64,000 nucleotides of DNA, from NCBI GenBank assembly GCA_964521025.1, contig CAZFPK010000012.1, positions 26,713 to 90,712 on the forward strand. Reading direction: 5' to 3'. Below, one piece after another: positions 60,958-64,000 of the stretch. Each line of letters begins with the position of its first letter. Position 1 is the first letter of the stretch. The DNA is from DRTC01 sp964521025. Lineage in GTDB: Bacteria > Cloacimonadota > Cloacimonadia > Cloacimonadales > TCS61. The notes beneath the pieces were generated by a model, which saw only the letters and a program-made list of their open reading frames with translations, was not told the DNA's origin and made no database searches. A program made the position numbers and the translations under genes.

Positions 60958-61240
60958 AAAACCTCCATTTTTACTCACGAATTTTCACGGATTTAACGGA
61001 TAAATTACATATCCTATTTCCTATCTCCTAACCCGGATAAACCGGAAACTAAATATCTAAAATTCTAAAAAAACTAAAATTCCGACGATGCTACGCTTCG
61101 ATGGACAAGCCGAAAATAAAAATCTAAAAAGTTGGATTAGAATTTCATCTCCGTAATTTGTTTGTTTGAAATGAGTTACAGAGACACCAAAAAATATTTT
61201 GCCAAAGGGTGTAAGGATTTTAGAATTAAGTGACTATCTC
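60958..61240. other. Non-coding stretch with R3-type repeat
   Basis: Contains the R3 words ACGAATTTTCACGGATTTAA and GGATAAATTA near 60975-61004, and a CGATGCTACGCTTCGATGG hairpin near 61085. No gene seen. Confidence 0.5.
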
Positions 61241-63649
61241 CTATCTCCTGTTTCCTTTCTCCCTTGTCCCTTTCAAATACTCATCAAACCACTCGATCAT
61301 CTCTGCCAAAACATGCAGGTTAGATTCTCTGGCGCGATATCCGTGTCCTTCATAAGGCAGAATAACGAGTCTGGTTGTCGCTCCATTTCCTTTCAAAGCC
61401 TGGTAAAATCTTTTCGTTTGGAGTGGATAAGTTCCTGAATTCGGATCTTCCTCTCCATGAATTAGCAAAAGCGGTTCATTGATCTTTTCTGCAAACATGA
61501 ACGGTGAAACTTTGATGTAGAAATCTTTTGATTCCCACAAAGTCCGTCGTTCACTCTGGAAACCGAAAGGAGTAAGCGTGCGGTTATAAGCACCGCTTTT
61601 GGCGATACCTGCAGTACAGAGATCGGAATGAGCCAGCACATTAGCGACCATGAATGCACCATAACTGTGACCGGTAATTCCAACTTTATTTGGATCGATA
61701 ATTCCTCTTTCATCGAGATATTCGATTGATGCCTGCACGCTGTTGATGGTTTGTTCGATAAAAGTTTCATTCACAGTTTCCGGATCTCCGACAATGGGAA
61801 TCGATGCTCTGGCTAAAACAGCGTAACCTTGCAGAGTCAGATAACGAATAGAAGATCCCCAGAAACGAATGAATTTATCCGGTGAAGAATCGATCTGTCC
61901 GGCAGTTGATTTATCAGTATATTCTTGCGGATATGCATCTATGATCAGCGGTAAACGATCACTTTCTGCGTAATCCGCAGGTAGATAAAGTTCACCGGAA
62001 AGAGGGACAAAATCGTGGCGAGTGTAAGTTACAAGTTCCTTTTTCAAATCGGTCAGTTCCGGATACGGATTGGGAAAATTTGTGATTTTCTCTCTTTTCC
62101 CTGTTTTCAGATCGATGAAAAAATAGTTGGGAGGAGTTTTCCTGTTTTCGCTTCTGATCGCGATCTTATCGAGGTTGTTCCCAATAAAACCGGAAAAAGT
62201 TTCAAAATATCCTTTTTCACATTTGAACAAAATTTCTTTCTCTTTAGTTTGGAAATGATACTTCATCAAATAGGGGAAATTCCCTTCCGGAGTTGCTCCT
62301 TTATTATTTTTATAAAAAACGAAGTTTTCATTTTTGATAAAAACGCTTTGACCTTTCGAAGTTTTCCGCTTTACTAAATCACCAGGATCATTATATTTAT
62401 CACGAATGCTCAAATCATAGACAAGCTTCGGCTTTTTCTCACCAATTTTGTAAAGCCAGCCTTTTCGCCAGAGTTCATCCCGATCATATTCATAGTAGAT
62501 CAGTTCATTCTCTATTTCCGACCAATCGATCCGGGAATAACGATGTTGAGTCTTGAAAATCTCTTCTGGTTTTTCCTTAAAAGGAGCGGAAAGCCTGACC
62601 ATTTTATCACGAAATTCCACTTCGTTTTTAGGATTACCTTTATCGAGAGCTTCTGCCCAGATAAGAGTTGCATCTTTGAGAGGTTGCCAATGAAATCTTC
62701 TCGGACCTGTGTAAGTTCCTCCAATCGGGATTTGGTCCTGCAAAGGTCTCTGAAAAATAGTTTTTATAAGAGCACCTTTCAGGTTTATGATTTTGTATGT
62801 CTTTGGAAAATAATAATAGGGAACTTGATAGGAATAAGGTTTTTCGATCTTTTCTATTAGAATATATTTATTATCGGGAGATATATCGACATCTTCGTAA
62901 ATTGTCGGATTTCCAATTTTTCTGATATTTCCATTTTCCGTATTAATTAGAATAAGTTGTGAAGTAAAATAATAATCGAATAATTTTTCATCATATTTGT
63001 TTTTAAGAAGATTCTGATAAGTTCTGACCGTGCTAGTTTTTCCACTGGTTTCTTCGATCATCGGACTTTCCGGGATTTTTGGTTTCTCCGGTTCATCTCC
63101 TCTTTTTTCGGGAATTGTTTTTATCAAAAGAGTTTTATTGTCATTCAACCAGAAAATTCCGGTATCTTCAAAAATATCATTGATTTGGATCGAATCTATC
63201 TTCTTTATTTTTCCGGTAGTTATATCTGCGATCAGGAGTTTGATGCCGGTTTCCGCTTCATAAGTTATTGCTAATTTTTGCTGATCAAAGGAAATCCGGT
63301 AACTCCTGATCTTGATGTCTTCCGGCAGATCCAATAAAATTTCAGAATCATTTTCGAAATTGAGGATCTTCATTTTATTGATCGGATACATATCTCTCGG
63401 AGCATTTATTTTTTTGGAAATATCCTCGCCAGCCAGTTTGACGGATTCATCTGCGAGTTGTTCGAGAGTTTGATAGCGTTGATAAGTTGTTTCGATTCCG
63501 ATATTCGCAAAGGGAATAAAATATACAGATGGAAATGCCGGAGCATCAAAGATCTTTAAAATATTTTCCGAAGGTAGTTTGTAGCCGGATTGTGAGTTTA
63601 AGAGTGTCATAATCAACCCCATTATTAAGAGTGTTGTTCTTTTTTTCAA
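61241..63649 (-). CDS. S9 family prolyl oligopeptidase-like serine peptidase
   Basis: 802 residues. TTG start preceded by GGAG. Signal peptide (TTLLIMGLIMTLLNSQ), an N-terminal beta-propeller region (about 40-520), then the alpha/beta hydrolase domain. The triad is visible: Ser in GITGHSYGAFM (about 661), Asp in IHGEEDPNSGTYP (about 731), His in YEGHGYRA (about 766). It resembles the glutamyl-endopeptidase branch of family S9. Likely periplasmic or secreted and acting on oligopeptides. It uses the alpha/beta hydrolase motif PLIIDAYPQEYT upstream as the oxyanion region. Confidence 0.92.
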   Translation of the reverse strand: MKKRTTLLIMGLIMTLLNSQSGYKLPSENILKIFDAPAFPSVYFIPFANIGIETTYQRYQTLEQLADESVKLAGEDISKKINAPRDMYPINKMKILNFENDSEILLDLPEDIKIRSYRISFDQQKLAITYEAETGIKLLIADITTGKIKKIDSIQINDIFEDTGIFWLNDNKTLLIKTIPEKRGDEPEKPKIPESPMIEETSGKTSTVRTYQNLLKNKYDEKLFDYYFTSQLILINTENGNIRKIGNPTIYEDVDISPDNKYILIEKIEKPYSYQVPYYYFPKTYKIINLKGALIKTIFQRPLQDQIPIGGTYTGPRRFHWQPLKDATLIWAEALDKGNPKNEVEFRDKMVRLSAPFKEKPEEIFKTQHRYSRIDWSEIENELIYYEYDRDELWRKGWLYKIGEKKPKLVYDLSIRDKYNDPGDLVKRKTSKGQSVFIKNENFVFYKNNKGATPEGNFPYLMKYHFQTKEKEILFKCEKGYFETFSGFIGNNLDKIAIRSENRKTPPNYFFIDLKTGKREKITNFPNPYPELTDLKKELVTYTRHDFVPLSGELYLPADYAESDRLPLIIDAYPQEYTDKSTAGQIDSSPDKFIRFWGSSIRYLTLQGYAVLARASIPIVGDPETVNETFIEQTINSVQASIEYLDERGIIDPNKVGITGHSYGAFMVANVLAHSDLCTAGIAKSGAYNRTLTPFGFQSERRTLWESKDFYIKVSPFMFAEKINEPLLLIHGEEDPNSGTYPLQTKRFYQALKGNGATTRLVILPYEGHGYRARESNLHVLAEMIEWFDEYLKGTREKGNRR

Positions 63650-63744
63650 ATTATTGTCTCCATTTTATCATTCTAATACTTGACTTATCCCAAAAAGGGA
63701 TTTAATTGATTTTGATCTTTTCATACTCTTCTTTTGATAAAACA

Positions 63745-63812
63745 AAAGCAGGTTTGGACTTGACTCGCAGCGGAGCGTGAGTCGAGAACAAACCGATACC
63801 GACCAACCTGCG
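63745..63812. repeat. R2-like hairpin
   Basis: GCAGGTTTG ... GACTTGACTCGC-AGCG-GAGCGTGAGTCGAG ... CCAACCTGC, an imperfect long palindrome upstream of the S9 peptidase. Confidence 0.55.
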
Positions 63813-63858
63813 ATTCTCTGTTTTTCCCAGAAGTTTTCGCTAACACCCGCAATCCTCG

Positions 63859-63888
63859 AATCATCCCGAAAGCCTTCGGGACGATTCA
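63859..63888. repeat. Palindrome overlapping the end of the last gene
   Basis: GAATCATCCCGAA-(AGCC)-TTCGGGACGATTC. The stop codon of the minus-strand frame lies inside it. Confidence 0.65.
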
Positions 63889-64000
63889 AGTCTTGCTATC
63901 TCTTCCAAAGTCACCTGCTTATAATTCTCTCTGTTGATACCAAAAGTAGTCAGGACTTCATCTATATTCTCCTCTATTATCTTCACTTCTTCGTAAGTTA
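63861..64000 (-). CDS. C-terminal end of a gene that starts beyond the window
   Basis: On the minus strand the frame TYEEVKIIEENIDEVLTTFG followed by INRENYKQVTLEEIARLESS is open to the window edge and ends in TGA at 63861-63863. The sequence is coding-like (helical, charged), but no family is recognised. The last residues come from the palindrome at 63859. Confidence 0.5.
   Translation of the reverse strand, partial: TYEEVKIIEENIDEVLTTFGINRENYKQVTLEEIARLESSRRLSG

Noticed and set aside
63668..63889. 73-codon minus-strand frame near the right edge
   Set aside because: It runs through two palindromic repeats in a non-coding-like composition; the frame ending at 63861 is more convincing.

Overview
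AT-rich bacterial DNA, probably from an uncultured member of the FCB superphylum close to Cloacimonadota. The signs are exported proteins ending in a type IX/FlgD-Ig-like sorting module (YNxKGQKV ... WDG ... SGIYFYKL ... KM), Gram-negative outer-membrane barrels (FadL-like), the cmk-plsC-ispH-rpsA operon, a eukaryote-type UDP-glucose pyrophosphorylase and many short hairpin repeats between genes. The assignment is inferred from gene content only. There are no rRNA or tRNA genes, insertion sequences, prophage or CRISPR. One 100-base assembly gap lies inside a tandem repeat of the rpsA gene.

Layout. 1-9.9 kb: end of an exported protein, then a minus-strand housekeeping block (aroK, rpsA, ispH, plsC, cmk, a small membrane protein, an unknown enzyme-like protein, tgt). 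10-18 kb: rseP, an M23 peptidase lipoprotein and a four-gene membrane cluster with a DUF6754-like domain and unknown function. 18-26 kb: a modular lipoprotein, a glycosyltransferase, an rRNA/tRNA methyltransferase and a broken metallophosphoesterase gene. 26-33 kb: thioesterase, ruvB, prsW, macro-domain protein, LapA-like protein, pgi and an AlbA/Schlafen-type gene flanked by a duplicated pgi 5' end. 33-40 kb: beta-helix protein, TPR-ATPase and a barrel protein. 40.7-45.5 kb: an operon of ferredoxin, geranylgeranyl reductase, polyprenol/phytol-type kinase, dolichyl-phosphate-type glycosyltransferase, UDP-glucose pyrophosphorylase and a Cys-rich protein. 45.7-54 kb: DUF4143 ATPase, exported proteins, the lemA/TPM cluster and a PadR regulator. 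54-64 kb: methyltransferase, two barrels, and a two-component system next to a PepSY-like acidic protein, then an S9 peptidase.

Most notable signal: two exported-protein genes (52761-54038 and 49075-46994, minus) each have one in-frame UGA. In both, a hairpin with a five-base loop starting GG begins its loop exactly 20 bases after the UGA, which fits a bacterial SECIS element. In the first gene the UGA replaces the first Cys of a thioredoxin-like CxxC motif (U-P-A-C), so it is very likely a selenoprotein. The second is weaker but has the same geometry.

Other points of interest are the lipid-carrier-like operon at 40.7-45.2 kb, the DUF6754 cluster, the duplicated pgi start around an accessory gene, three consecutive 11-base gene overlaps in the cmk-rpsA operon, and several families of dispersed hairpins. 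Some of these hairpins overlap the 3' ends of genes and encode their last residues.
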